Shown one piece after another: positions 49,935 to 57,936 of a stretch of 64,000 bases of DNA. The notes below the pieces were generated by a model. That model worked only from the letters and a program-made list of their open reading frames with translations. It ran no database searches and was not told the DNA's origin. Positions within the stretch are counted from its first letter, which is position 1. Every line of letters begins with the position of its first letter. The position numbers were made by a program, and so were the translations under genes. Origin of the DNA: Cellulomonas sp. 73-92 (GTDB taxonomy: Bacteria; Actinomycetota; Actinomycetes; Actinomycetales; Cellulomonadaceae). The stretch is from NCBI RefSeq assembly GCF_001898175.1, contig NZ_MKTH01000013.1:231795-295794 (forward strand), in the 5' to 3' direction.

Positions 49935-50084
49935 TCAGGCGGCGGCGCTCTCCTGCGTCGGGAGCACCGTCAGCGCTCCGATCTCCGCGGCCCGGCGGGC
50001 CCACACCTGCAGGCGCGCGTTCGGGATCTCGGCTTGCGGAGTGGGGGAGCTGTACGGCCCTGCGGCCTGCCCGCGCTGTTCCAT
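49935..50084 (-). CDS. 49-residue small protein under a c-di-GMP riboswitch
   Basis: A 49-codon ORF (starts MEQRGQAAGPYSSPTPQ, ends VLPTQESAAA) lies directly behind a c-di-GMP-I aptamer and is too short for the ORF track. Its middle (ARLQVWARRAAEIGALTVLP) can form an amphipathic helix; there is no membrane segment. AGG-rich sequence (AGGACAGG) lies 5-11 nt before the ATG. No other gene follows: its stop faces the stop of the flippase gene 5 bp away, so this ORF is the only coding target of the riboswitch. I do not recognise the protein; a link to motility or surface behaviour is only inferred from c-di-GMP control. Confidence 0.7.
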   Translation of the reverse strand: MEQRGQAAGPYSSPTPQAEIPNARLQVWARRAAEIGALTVLPTQESAAA

Positions 50085-50093
50085 CTGCCTGTC

Positions 50094-50177
50094 CTGTCTT
50101 CTGGTAGCCCGGCTGACCCGGCTGGGTCCCGTGGCTTTGCGTCCCCGCCTTACGGCGGGTTTGCCTTTCGCTGACAG
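50094..50177 (-). ncRNA. Cyclic di-GMP-I (GEMM-I) riboswitch aptamer
   Basis: On the minus strand the RNA reads AAAGGCAAACCCGCC, a GUAA (GNRA) tetraloop, GGCGGGGACGCAAAGCC, a second hairpin (GGGACCCAGCCGGG...), then GCCGGGCUACC. The blocks GGCAAACC, GGGACGCAAAGCC and the closing GGGCUACC are the conserved core of GEMM-I, including the A residues that stack on the ligand and the tetraloop/receptor pair. The outer stem CUGUC/GACAG closes the aptamer, and its 3' arm overlaps the AGGA that precedes the small ORF. Ligand binding would therefore be expected to change translation of that ORF (inference). Confidence 0.92.
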
Positions 50178-50374
50178 ACGAGACAGTAGACGATGACAAC
50201 GGGCCGGTGGAAGTCCGTCAGAACGACCAAAACGGGCGGAGGAGCGATTTCACCCGGCGCAGGCGTCCGCGCAGGTCAGACCATTAGTGAGCGTTCAACT
50301 GAGCGCGCGAGGAACCGATTTCACGCGGGCGGCCGCGCCAGTCATTGTGGGACACATGGCCTGACCTGCCAGAG
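50178..50374 (-). promoter_or_regulatory. Upstream region of the c-di-GMP riboswitch
   Basis: This 197-bp stretch between the aldo/keto reductase stop and the aptamer must hold the riboswitch promoter. A direct repeat of CGATTTCAC (plus-strand positions 50245-50253 and 50316-50324) lies 71 bp apart, close to seven helical turns. TACTGT just upstream of the aptamer is a possible -10. No gene is seen here. Confidence 0.4.
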
Positions 50375-51325
50375 TCATAGCGGGGCGTCGAGCCAGTGAT
50401 CCTCCGACGGCAGCACCTGTTCCAGCTCGGCGAAGAGATCAGGCGGCAACGAGGCCTGCGCGGCGGCCACGGTGGGCGCGATCCGCTCGGGCCGGGACAT
50501 CCCGACGATCGTCGACGCGAACGTCTCGTCCCGGACGGAGAACTGCAGCGCCGCGGTCGGCAGGTCCGTGCCGTAGCGGGCGCAGACGGCGCGCATCGCG
50601 GACACCGCGGCGAGCACGGCCGGGGGCGCCGGGCGGTAGCCGTACGTCGTCGGGCTGCCCGCGTCGTCCTGGTGGGCGAGGATGCCGCCGCCGTAGACCG
50701 CGGCGTTGAGCACGCCCATCCCCTGCCGACGCGCCTCGGCGACGAGCCGGCCGGCGGACCGGTCGACGAGCGTCCAGCGGTTGTGGACCAGCAGCACGTC
50801 GAAGACCTCGAGGGCGAGGTAGCGCGCCATGACCCGCACGTCGCCACCGGCCAGGCCGATCGCGCCGACGACGCCGGACTCGCGCAGCGCGACGAGCGCG
50901 TCCACCGCGCCGCCCGGCCCGGCGATGTCGTCGAACTCGTGGAACTCCGGGTCGTGCAGGTGCACCAGCGGCAGGCGGTCGAGACGGAGCCGCTCCATCG
51001 ACTCCTCGACACTGCGGCGCACGCGGTCGCCCGAGTAGTCGCCGTCCTTCGGGTCCGTCTTCGTCTCGACGACGACGCCCGCCGGCACGCCCCCGACCCG
51101 GCGCAGCGCTTCGCCGATGCGCCGCTCGCTCTCGCCGTCCGAGTAGCCGTTCGACGTGTCGATGAACCGGATGGGGCTGTCGAGCGCGGCGAGCACGGTC
51201 CGGATGCCGCGCTCGGCCGGCGTCTCCTGGCCGAACAGCCGCGGCATGCTCCCGAGCGGCCCGCCACCCAGGCAGAGCGCGGAGACCTCGAGGCCGGTCG
51301 CACCCAGCGGCCGCATCCAGGACAT
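50375..51325 (-). CDS. Aldo/keto reductase
   Basis: The 316-residue TIM-barrel protein has the AKR tetrad: Asp in RFIDTSNGYSDGESE (with Tyr as the acid), Lys in VVETKTDPKDG and His in PLVHLHDPEFHEFDD. The C-terminal NADPH site is QFSVRDETFASTIVGMSRPE. It belongs to the D-threo-aldose/pyridoxal reductase-like branch, so it may oxidise an aldose such as L-fucose or D-arabinose, or reduce an aldehyde (inference). GAGGAGG lies 5 nt before the ATG at 51325. It is 38 bp downstream of the penicillin-binding protein gene and may share its transcript. Confidence 0.88.
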   Translation of the reverse strand: MSWMRPLGATGLEVSALCLGGGPLGSMPRLFGQETPAERGIRTVLAALDSPIRFIDTSNGYSDGESERRIGEALRRVGGVPAGVVVETKTDPKDGDYSGDRVRRSVEESMERLRLDRLPLVHLHDPEFHEFDDIAGPGGAVDALVALRESGVVGAIGLAGGDVRVMARYLALEVFDVLLVHNRWTLVDRSAGRLVAEARRQGMGVLNAAVYGGGILAHQDDAGSPTTYGYRPAPPAVLAAVSAMRAVCARYGTDLPTAALQFSVRDETFASTIVGMSRPERIAPTVAAAQASLPPDLFAELEQVLPSEDHWLDAPL

Positions 51326-51363
51326 CGAGACCTCCTCGTCGTCGTGCGGGGACATCCTGCCGC

Positions 51364-53328
51364 TCAGCCGGCCGCGGTGAGAAACGCGCGCACGAGCGGT
51401 CCCGCGGTCGTCGCGCCGAAGTCGCCCGTCTCGACGAAGGCCGCCACGGCGAGGTCGCCGTGGATGGCGATGAGCCACGCGTGGTTGGCCAGGCCGTTCG
51501 TCGTCTGGAACTCCGCGGTGCCGGTCTTCGCGGCGACGTCCGGCACGGCCTGGAGCACCGTGGCCGTGCCGTCCGTGACGACGCCACGCATCAGCTGGTG
51601 CAGGGTGTCCGCCTCGGCCTGGGTCAGGGGCGCGGCCGGCGTCGTCGGCTCGGTGGCCGTGGCGACGGGCGTCGGGGTCTCGTCGGCCGCCGCGGTGCCC
51701 GACGAGGAAGCGGGCTTGACCAGCACCGGCGTCACCGTGCGGCCCGCGGCGACGGAGGCGGCGACGACCGCCATGCCGAGCGGCGACGCGATGACGCGGC
51801 CCTGCCCGATGAGGGATGCGGCGTGGTCGGTCCCCGTGGAGTCGGCGGGGAGGGAGGCGAGGAACGCCGGGAAGCCGAGCGAGGGCGCGGGGTCCAGCCC
51901 GAGCGACCGGGCGGCGGCGACGAGCGCCGGCTGCGACACCCTCCCGGCCTGGCCGACGAACGCGGTGTTGCAGGAGTGCGCGAACGCCGTCGTGAGCGGG
52001 ATGGTGCCGAGCGCCCGGGTCGGGTACCCCGGCACGTTGGTGAAGGTGTAGCCGTCGACCACCACGCTCGTCGGGCAGGACAAGGTGCTGGTCGGGGTCA
52101 TGCCGGTGCGCAGCAGCGCCAGCGCGGAGGCGACCTTGAACGTCGACCCGGGCGCGTACTGGCCGACGGTCGCCGTCGACAGGCCGTCGCCGTTCGGGCC
52201 GTTGGCCGCGACGAGCACCTCGCCCGTCGAAGGGCGGATCGCGACGAGTGCCGCGTTGCCCGGGACGGGCGCCAGGATCTGCTCGGCCTTCTCCTGGAGG
52301 GCGATGTCGAAGGTCGTCTGCAGGGGCACCCCGGCGACCGCGTCGACGTGGAACAGCTGGCGGGTCACCGGGCCGTTGGCGGCGACGACCGTCAGCCCGG
52401 GCGTGCCGCGCAGCTGGGCGTCGTACTGCCGCTGGAGGCCGGACGTGCCGGTCAGGTCGCCCGCGACGATCGCGCCGCCCGAGGCGTCGACGATCTCCTT
52501 CGTCGCCTGCCCCACCTGCCCGAGGATCGGCCTGGCGAACAGGCGCGTCGGCGCGAGCGGCAGCTGGTCGGCCACCGCGTTGACGCCGGCGATCTTCTTC
52601 AGTGCGGGGACGTCGTAGCCGGGGTCGTTCTGCCGCACGGTGATCGCCTCGACGAACGCCTGGGGACCGGCGGCCGCCACCTGCGCGGCGAACGCCGCGG
52701 GGTCCAGGTGCAGGGCGGTGGCCAACGCGCGCGCGGACGCGTCCTGGCCGGCCGCGTCGACGTGCGTCTTGTCGATCCCGATCCGCCACACCGGCCGCGG
52801 CTCGACGATCACCTGGCCGTCGCCGGCCAGCACGGTGCCCCGCGGCGCGGCCTGCCGCTGCACGGCGAGCTTCTCGCCATCGACGAGGTCGGGTGCCAGC
52901 AGCGACGTGCGCCACTCCGCCTGCCACGCCTGCCCGGCGTCCACCGTCGCCAGCCGGAGCCGGGCCGTCACGTCGTAGGTCCAGGGCCGGGACGTGCCGA
53001 GGTCCCACGACCAGTGCAGGGCCGCGGTGGCGAGGGTGCCATCCTTCGGGTCCACCGCCACCGAGGCGAGCGTGACGGTCGGGGTCGCCCCGCCCAGGCC
53101 CTCGAAGACCGCCTTCCGGTCGGTGGCGAGCCGGCCGGCGTCCGGCGCACCGGAGGTCAGCGCGACGCGCGAGAAGTCGCCCGAGGCGAGCGCGGCCGCG
53201 AGCGCACCGGCCGCCGCGTCGGGGGTCGGGCGCTTCGGCGAGCACGCCGCGAGGCCCCCCGCGAGCACGGCGACGGCGGCCAGCGCCGCCGTCATCGTCC
53301 GGATCCTGCGCGCCCCTGCTGCCCTCAC
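51364..53328 (-). CDS. Penicillin-binding protein with MecA_N domain (lipoprotein)
   Basis: The 654-residue protein has a lipoprotein signal (LAAC, Cys29), an NTF2-like MecA_N domain (about 35-150), a PBP dimerisation domain, and a transpeptidase domain from about 330 with the motifs SxxK (GSTFKVASALALL), SxN (SCNTAFVGQAG) and KTG (AAKTGTAEFQT). It should cross-link peptidoglycan outside the membrane and resembles the PBP2a/PBP3 class. GAGGGGAG lies close to the GTG at 53328, chosen over the track start at 53448. The tail is Thr/Pro-rich before the KTG motif. Confidence 0.92.
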   Translation of the reverse strand: MRAAGARRIRTMTAALAAVAVLAGGLAACSPKRPTPDAAAGALAAALASGDFSRVALTSGAPDAGRLATDRKAVFEGLGGATPTVTLASVAVDPKDGTLATAALHWSWDLGTSRPWTYDVTARLRLATVDAGQAWQAEWRTSLLAPDLVDGEKLAVQRQAAPRGTVLAGDGQVIVEPRPVWRIGIDKTHVDAAGQDASARALATALHLDPAAFAAQVAAAGPQAFVEAITVRQNDPGYDVPALKKIAGVNAVADQLPLAPTRLFARPILGQVGQATKEIVDASGGAIVAGDLTGTSGLQRQYDAQLRGTPGLTVVAANGPVTRQLFHVDAVAGVPLQTTFDIALQEKAEQILAPVPGNAALVAIRPSTGEVLVAANGPNGDGLSTATVGQYAPGSTFKVASALALLRTGMTPTSTLSCPTSVVVDGYTFTNVPGYPTRALGTIPLTTAFAHSCNTAFVGQAGRVSQPALVAAARSLGLDPAPSLGFPAFLASLPADSTGTDHAASLIGQGRVIASPLGMAVVAASVAAGRTVTPVLVKPASSSGTAAADETPTPVATATEPTTPAAPLTQAEADTLHQLMRGVVTDGTATVLQAVPDVAAKTGTAEFQTTNGLANHAWLIAIHGDLAVAAFVETGDFGATTAGPLVRAFLTAAG

Positions 53329-53434
53329 GATGCTCCCCTCGTCGGCCACCACCGCCCGCACGAGCCTGCCACCGCCGGGACGGTCGTGGGCGCCGAACGG
53401 CGGCCCGGCCGGCCCGCCGGCCCGGCTGCTGGAG

Positions 53435-53464
53435 TTGCTCCTGGACAACTTTCCAGGTCAGGAT
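53435..53464 (+). promoter_or_regulatory. Promoter with operator dyad for the GNAT gene
   Basis: TTGCTC and CAGGAT are spaced by 18 bp; CAGGAT ends 6 nt before the ATG, so the mRNA would be leaderless. The dyad CCTGGA-N6-TCCAGG lies inside the spacer and is a likely repressor site. Confidence 0.55.
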
Positions 53465-53470
53465 GCCGCC

Positions 53471-54115
53471 ATGGCTGCCGAGCGACGACGCGTGGCCCCG
53501 CCGGACGCCGTGGAGCGGCTCGCCAAGCACCACGTGCCGCAGGCCGCGCGCGTCATCGCCACCGCCCTGGCCGACGACCCCGGCTACAGCCACCTCATGC
53601 CCGACCCCGGCCGCCGCGTCGGCGAGCTGACCGCGCTGTACCGGATGACGCTCGCCGACACCGTCGACCACGGCCTCGGCTTCGTCACCACGCTCGGCAC
53701 CGTGGTCACCGGCGCCCTGGCGATCTACCCACCCGGGACGTACCCCATGCCGCTGGCGCGCTGGGCGCGCGCGGGTGGGCGCGTGGTGCGCCTGGCGGCG
53801 CTGGCCCGCGAGCACAGCCCCGGCCTCATCCGGTTCGGGCAGCTGACGGCGCCCGGCGTGCCCACCCACTCGTGGTACGTGGAGGCGGCCGGCGTGCGGC
53901 CCGACCTCCAGCTCGCCGGCCGCGGGACGGCCCTCATCGAGGCCGCGCTGGCGCTGGTCGACGAGGCCGGCGAGGAGTCGTACCTGGAGACGACGAAGCC
54001 GGCGAACGTCGCCTACTACGAGCGGTTCGGGTACGCCTCGATCCGCGAGCCCGTGCCGCTCTCGCCGGGCGGGCCGTCGATCTTCCCGATGCTGCGGGCG
54101 GCGCGGAGGAGCTGA
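53471..54115 (+). CDS. GNAT-family acetyltransferase
   Basis: The 214-residue protein is of the GNAT fold: an N-terminal AKHHVPQAARVIATALADDP, the acetyl-CoA loop LQLAGRGTALIEAALAL (RGxGxA-like, with GRGTA) and the final YYERFGYASIRE. It resembles plant-type/actinobacterial N-acetyltransferases with unknown substrates. The ATG at 53471 is 6 nt after CAGGAT; the track start further upstream overlaps the divergent penicillin-binding protein gene. It is convergent with the GH116 gene. Confidence 0.85.
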   Translation: MAAERRRVAPPDAVERLAKHHVPQAARVIATALADDPGYSHLMPDPGRRVGELTALYRMTLADTVDHGLGFVTTLGTVVTGALAIYPPGTYPMPLARWARAGGRVVRLAALAREHSPGLIRFGQLTAPGVPTHSWYVEAAGVRPDLQLAGRGTALIEAALALVDEAGEESYLETTKPANVAYYERFGYASIREPVPLSPGGPSIFPMLRAARRS

Positions 54116-54151
54116 GCGGCAAGGCTCCTGGCCACGGGGTCGGTGCCGCGG

Positions 54152-56803
54152 TCAGGCGCGCGCGATCGTCAGGCGCTGCCCGGCGGCGACGACGACACCG
54201 GGCGGGCCGACGACCACGCGCGAACCGCGGTCGGCCTGCTCGACCCGCGCGTCGACCGCCTCGCCCGCGAGCCGGACCGATGCGCCGCGCGGCACGCCCG
54301 GCAGCACCAGCTCCCGCAGCGGGAGCGTGCCGTGGGCGACCTCGAGATCGGCGCCGTCGACGCGCAGCACGCACGTGCCCCACGCCTGTCCGGTGACGAA
54401 CGGCAGCCGCACCGTGCCGGCGTCGTCGCGCGCCGTCAGCGCCGCGATCGGTGAGAACGACAGCGACCCGGCGGAGGCGTCGTGCTGCTGACCCGTGATG
54501 GCGCCCAGCACCGTCCAGCCCGCCATCGAGCGGGCGTAGTGGTCGCCGCACTCGACCTCGTTGTACGGGTTGCGCCGGGAGCCGTCATGACGCGCCCGCA
54601 GGCCGCGCAGGATCGCCATCCCCTCTTCGACGAGCCCCTCGTAGAGGCAGTGCGCCGCGACCTCGTACTCCGAGCCCGTCCACACCTCGTCCGCGTACCG
54701 GGTGGGGACGGCCGGCCGACCACCAGTCGGCCACGAGCACATGACCAGGCCGGTGTCATCGCCGTCGGCATAGACGCGGTCCTGGTGGACGACGTCGCGG
54801 AACGACGTCCGGAGGTTGTGCCGGACCACCCCGCGCAAGGCCGCGACGACGTGCTCCCGCGGCAGCAGGTACCCGAGGCCGAGGACGTGGGCCCACCACT
54901 GGCCGATCAGCTGGTCGGAGAGGCAGCCCGGTCCCCACTGGAACTCGTCGGGCTCGCCGGGCGCGAGGACCTGGACGAAGTAGTCGCCGTTCCACAGCCG
55001 CCGGTCGTACTCGGCCGACCCCGCCTCGAAGCGCGCCCGGCACCAGCGCGCGCGGGGCTCGTCCTCCTGCCGCAGCGCCAGCTCCTCCGCGGCGCGCAGC
55101 GCCGCCAGCCACAGCGTCCCCATGAACGGGTTGGTGCCCCGCAGGTCGATGTCGTGCGTGCTCGGCTGGATCCCGGACAGCACACCCGTGGCGTCGGGGT
55201 CCCAGGTGGCCGCTACGTGGTCCAGCAGCAGCCGGACCTTCGGCCACCGGCGCGCCAGCCACTCGTCGCCCGCGCCGGCGCGGACCTCGCGATACGTCTT
55301 GAGGACCGTCCCGAGCATCCCGTCCAGCGCCGGCTCGTCGGGGCCGCCGATCGGCACGTCCCACAGCTGCGGCAGGTACGTCGGTGCGATCACGCGGTGC
55401 GGCACGTAGCCCGACGGCGCCTGTGCCACGTCGAACTCCGTGTCGCGCATCGACAGCTCGAGCGACGGGAAGAGCGCCGCGAGCGCGTGCTCGTAGTTCC
55501 ACACATGTGTGCAGTTCAGGGGGCACGAACCGCCGACCGCCCCGGCGTGGTGCATCGTCGACGCGCCGTTGACACCCTCGAACCCGAAGACCTCCCCGGT
55601 GCCGGCGCGGAACACCGTGGGGGTGCGCAGCGGGACCGCCTGGCCGGCGAGCCGCTCGGCGACGTCCGGCGGCAGCGACGAGTCCCGCAGCACCCGCCGC
55701 CAGTCGTCGGAGGCCGCGTGCAGCTCCTCCCACCGCGCGGTGACGTCGGCGACGACGTCGGTGGCGCGCGGGTAGCGCCGTGCGTACCAGTTGCCGAGCC
55801 AGAACGTCGACAGCCCGCGCTCGGGGTGCCGCGGCCCGAAGTCGTCGTAGTTGACGAACCGGTGGGGGAAGGACCACGCGACCACGGCGCGGAGCGCGAG
55901 GGAGTCACCCGGCGCCAGGTGCCAGGGCACCGCGAGGCCGCCCGCCCACGTGCTCCCCGCGGCGCTCGGTCCCCGCCAGCCGCTGCCCGTCCGCACGTCC
56001 CTTCCGCCGGGAAAGGCGCCGGCTTCCCCGTGCTCCGGGAGGCCCGGCACGACGAGCCCGCGCAGGAACTCGGCGAAGTCCTGCGGCTGCGACCAGCTGA
56101 GGTCGGCGACCGAGCCGTGCCCCTCCAGCGCCAGCACCATCTGGCCGGCTCGCGGGTCGACGTCCGGGATCGCGGGGTTCTCGCAGACGAGCGACGTCCA
56201 GCCGCCGGCACGTTCGAGCCGGTTCGTGTTGCCGCCGTAGCCCGGGTGGCCGGCGCCGCGCGGGTTGACGACGCCGTCGGCGCCGACGTCGTTCTGCAGC
56301 GCGCCGGCGAGCCAGCCGTGCAGGTGGTCCGCGGACCGGTTGACGAGACGCACCGTGAAGAGGGCGGCAGGGATCCCGCTGGCCTCCTCGTCGAGCGGCA
56401 CCAGGGGGTTGAAAGCCTCGATCGTCACGCCCAGCGGCAGGTCAGGGTCGACGACCTCGACCTCGGCGAACGGGTAGAATCCGCGGAACCGCGTCGCGGC
56501 CACCGGCGGGAAGGCCGAGAACAGGCCCTCGTGCCACGACGGGACCGCCGCGTCGTTCACCATCGGCACCGGGTCGCTCGCCTCGGACCGGGCCTGCAGC
56601 ACGCGCAGCCCGTCGATCGGCGGCTGGATCCCGCTGTACCGCAGCGCGAGGAACGTGTTCGGCAGCTCCCCGAGGTGGTTGCCGATGTTGTGGAGCTGCC
56701 ACTGGCGCAGGGCGCCGTCCGCGCCGATCGCCAGGTTGCCGGTGCCGATCCCGCCCAGTGGCATGGCCGCCGCCCGGGCGGAGTCGCTGCCCAGGGTGGT
56801 CAT
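54152..56803 (-). CDS. GH116 family glycoside hydrolase, cytoplasmic
   Basis: The 883-residue protein is a GH116 enzyme: N-terminal PLGGIGTGNLAIGADGALRQ, nucleophile Glu in CTHVWNYEHALAALFP, and acid/base Asp region SGIQPSTHDIDLRGTNPFMG. There is no signal peptide. GH116 includes beta-glucosidases and an exo-beta-D-arabinofuranosidase described from Microbacterium. The gene sits in an operon with GH172 and GH183 genes, which favours the D-arabinan role (inference). Its ATG overlaps the stop of the GH172 gene by 4 bp, so the two enzymes are made together; it is the last gene of the operon. Confidence 0.88.
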   Translation of the reverse strand: MTTLGSDSARAAAMPLGGIGTGNLAIGADGALRQWQLHNIGNHLGELPNTFLALRYSGIQPPIDGLRVLQARSEASDPVPMVNDAAVPSWHEGLFSAFPPVAATRFRGFYPFAEVEVVDPDLPLGVTIEAFNPLVPLDEEASGIPAALFTVRLVNRSADHLHGWLAGALQNDVGADGVVNPRGAGHPGYGGNTNRLERAGGWTSLVCENPAIPDVDPRAGQMVLALEGHGSVADLSWSQPQDFAEFLRGLVVPGLPEHGEAGAFPGGRDVRTGSGWRGPSAAGSTWAGGLAVPWHLAPGDSLALRAVVAWSFPHRFVNYDDFGPRHPERGLSTFWLGNWYARRYPRATDVVADVTARWEELHAASDDWRRVLRDSSLPPDVAERLAGQAVPLRTPTVFRAGTGEVFGFEGVNGASTMHHAGAVGGSCPLNCTHVWNYEHALAALFPSLELSMRDTEFDVAQAPSGYVPHRVIAPTYLPQLWDVPIGGPDEPALDGMLGTVLKTYREVRAGAGDEWLARRWPKVRLLLDHVAATWDPDATGVLSGIQPSTHDIDLRGTNPFMGTLWLAALRAAEELALRQEDEPRARWCRARFEAGSAEYDRRLWNGDYFVQVLAPGEPDEFQWGPGCLSDQLIGQWWAHVLGLGYLLPREHVVAALRGVVRHNLRTSFRDVVHQDRVYADGDDTGLVMCSWPTGGRPAVPTRYADEVWTGSEYEVAAHCLYEGLVEEGMAILRGLRARHDGSRRNPYNEVECGDHYARSMAGWTVLGAITGQQHDASAGSLSFSPIAALTARDDAGTVRLPFVTGQAWGTCVLRVDGADLEVAHGTLPLRELVLPGVPRGASVRLAGEAVDARVEQADRGSRVVVGPPGVVVAAGQRLTIARA

Positions 56804-57915
56804 CCGCGGGGCGCCCGCGGCGGCGTGCTCCCGAGGTCCGGCACGGCCTCGGCGCCTAGGTGGACCTCCATGTCGTCTGCCGTCGGGGCGGCGGGCCGGT
56901 GGGCGACCGGGCGGTCGAGGTAGAAGATCGCGGTCGAGGCGATGTCGTCGTGCAGCGGCAGGTAGCGCCAGCCCGACCGCCAGCCCAGCGCCTGGACCGT
57001 CACGCGCAGCCGTTCCCGGAAGCGGATCGGGTCCGGGACGTGCCACCGGTACATGCCGAACCGCTGCTGGGAGGCGTACAGGCCGTCGGGCCGGATCACC
57101 TGCGGCAGGCCGAGGTAGGGCGTGCTGTACGGCGTGTACCCCTGGCCGGGGACGTCGAAGTTCCAGGCGCCGCCGAAGTAGTCCTCCGTGCCCGTGCCGC
57201 AGATCGTCGGGTACTCCTCGTCGGAGTCGAGGTAGAACTTCATCTCGCCCTCGCCCCACCAGCCGCTGGAGTTGACGCCCCAGGCCAGATAGGTGCCGAC
57301 GTACTGGCCCGATCCCTCGACGCCCTCGACGAGCGTGTGCGGCACCTTGTCGGGCAGCGGGTTCGAGCGCCGCCACTGGGCGTGGAAGTAGCCGTCCGCC
57401 GAGTGGTCGCCGCCCACCTCGTAGGTGACCTGGTAGTACACGCGCACCTCGACGTCCGAGGTGTTCTCCAGCGTCAGCCGTGCGCCGGAGCGGAACGGCA
57501 TCGGCCAGTAGGAGTTGAAGCCGCCGTTCGGGTTGGCCGCGATCACCTGCGAGCTCACCTGGGCGAAGACGCCCCAGCCGTGGCAGAAGAAGTCGCCGTA
57601 CGGGACCTCGACCGCGGGTTCGGTCGCACCGTCCCAGTAGGCGCGCAGCACGAGCGTGCGCCAGTTGTCCTTGTGCGTCGTGATCCAGATGTGCGTGATC
57701 CGGCCGGAGCCCTCGATGCTCGCCAGCTCGAACGTCGCGCCGGCGGCGACGTCCACGCTCGGCGACACCTTCCAGCCCGGGCCGAGGTCGCGGGCGTTCC
57801 ACGCGCCCGTGCCGGTCGTCGCGCGCCCGCCACCGCCGACCGACCCGTCGAAGTTCTCCGGGCAGATCGAGCGTGTCTGACGATCGCTGAGCGCGCTGAT
57901 GCCGCCGATGTCCAT
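56800..57915 (-). CDS. DUF2961 / GH172 family glycoside hydrolase, cytoplasmic
   Basis: The 371-residue protein is a DUF2961 protein: ENFDGSVGGGGRATTGTGAW, HIWITTHKDNWRTLVLRAYW, the jelly-roll core, and the catalytic-Glu region TICGTGTEDYFGGAWNF. GH172 holds difructose dianhydride synthases, exo-alpha-D-arabinofuranosidases and exo-alpha-D-fructofuranosidases. No signal peptide, so it works in the cytosol on imported sugar. The ATG at 57915 follows AGGTGG and is preferred to GTG 57924. Its place between transporter and GH116 genes supports an arabinan-trimming job. Confidence 0.9.
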   Translation of the reverse strand: MDIGGISALSDRQTRSICPENFDGSVGGGGRATTGTGAWNARDLGPGWKVSPSVDVAAGATFELASIEGSGRITHIWITTHKDNWRTLVLRAYWDGATEPAVEVPYGDFFCHGWGVFAQVSSQVIAANPNGGFNSYWPMPFRSGARLTLENTSDVEVRVYYQVTYEVGGDHSADGYFHAQWRRSNPLPDKVPHTLVEGVEGSGQYVGTYLAWGVNSSGWWGEGEMKFYLDSDEEYPTICGTGTEDYFGGAWNFDVPGQGYTPYSTPYLGLPQVIRPDGLYASQQRFGMYRWHVPDPIRFRERLRVTVQALGWRSGWRYLPLHDDIASTAIFYLDRPVAHRPAAPTADDMEVHLGAEAVPDLGSTPPRAPRG

Positions 57916-57936
57916 CCCCACCACCTTGCCTCGTGC

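Noticed and set aside
54152-56803. Calling the GH116 gene a bile-acid beta-glucosidase
   Set aside because: That is the name of the animal GBA2 relatives; the neighbours point to arabinan, and the sequence alone does not fix the substrate.
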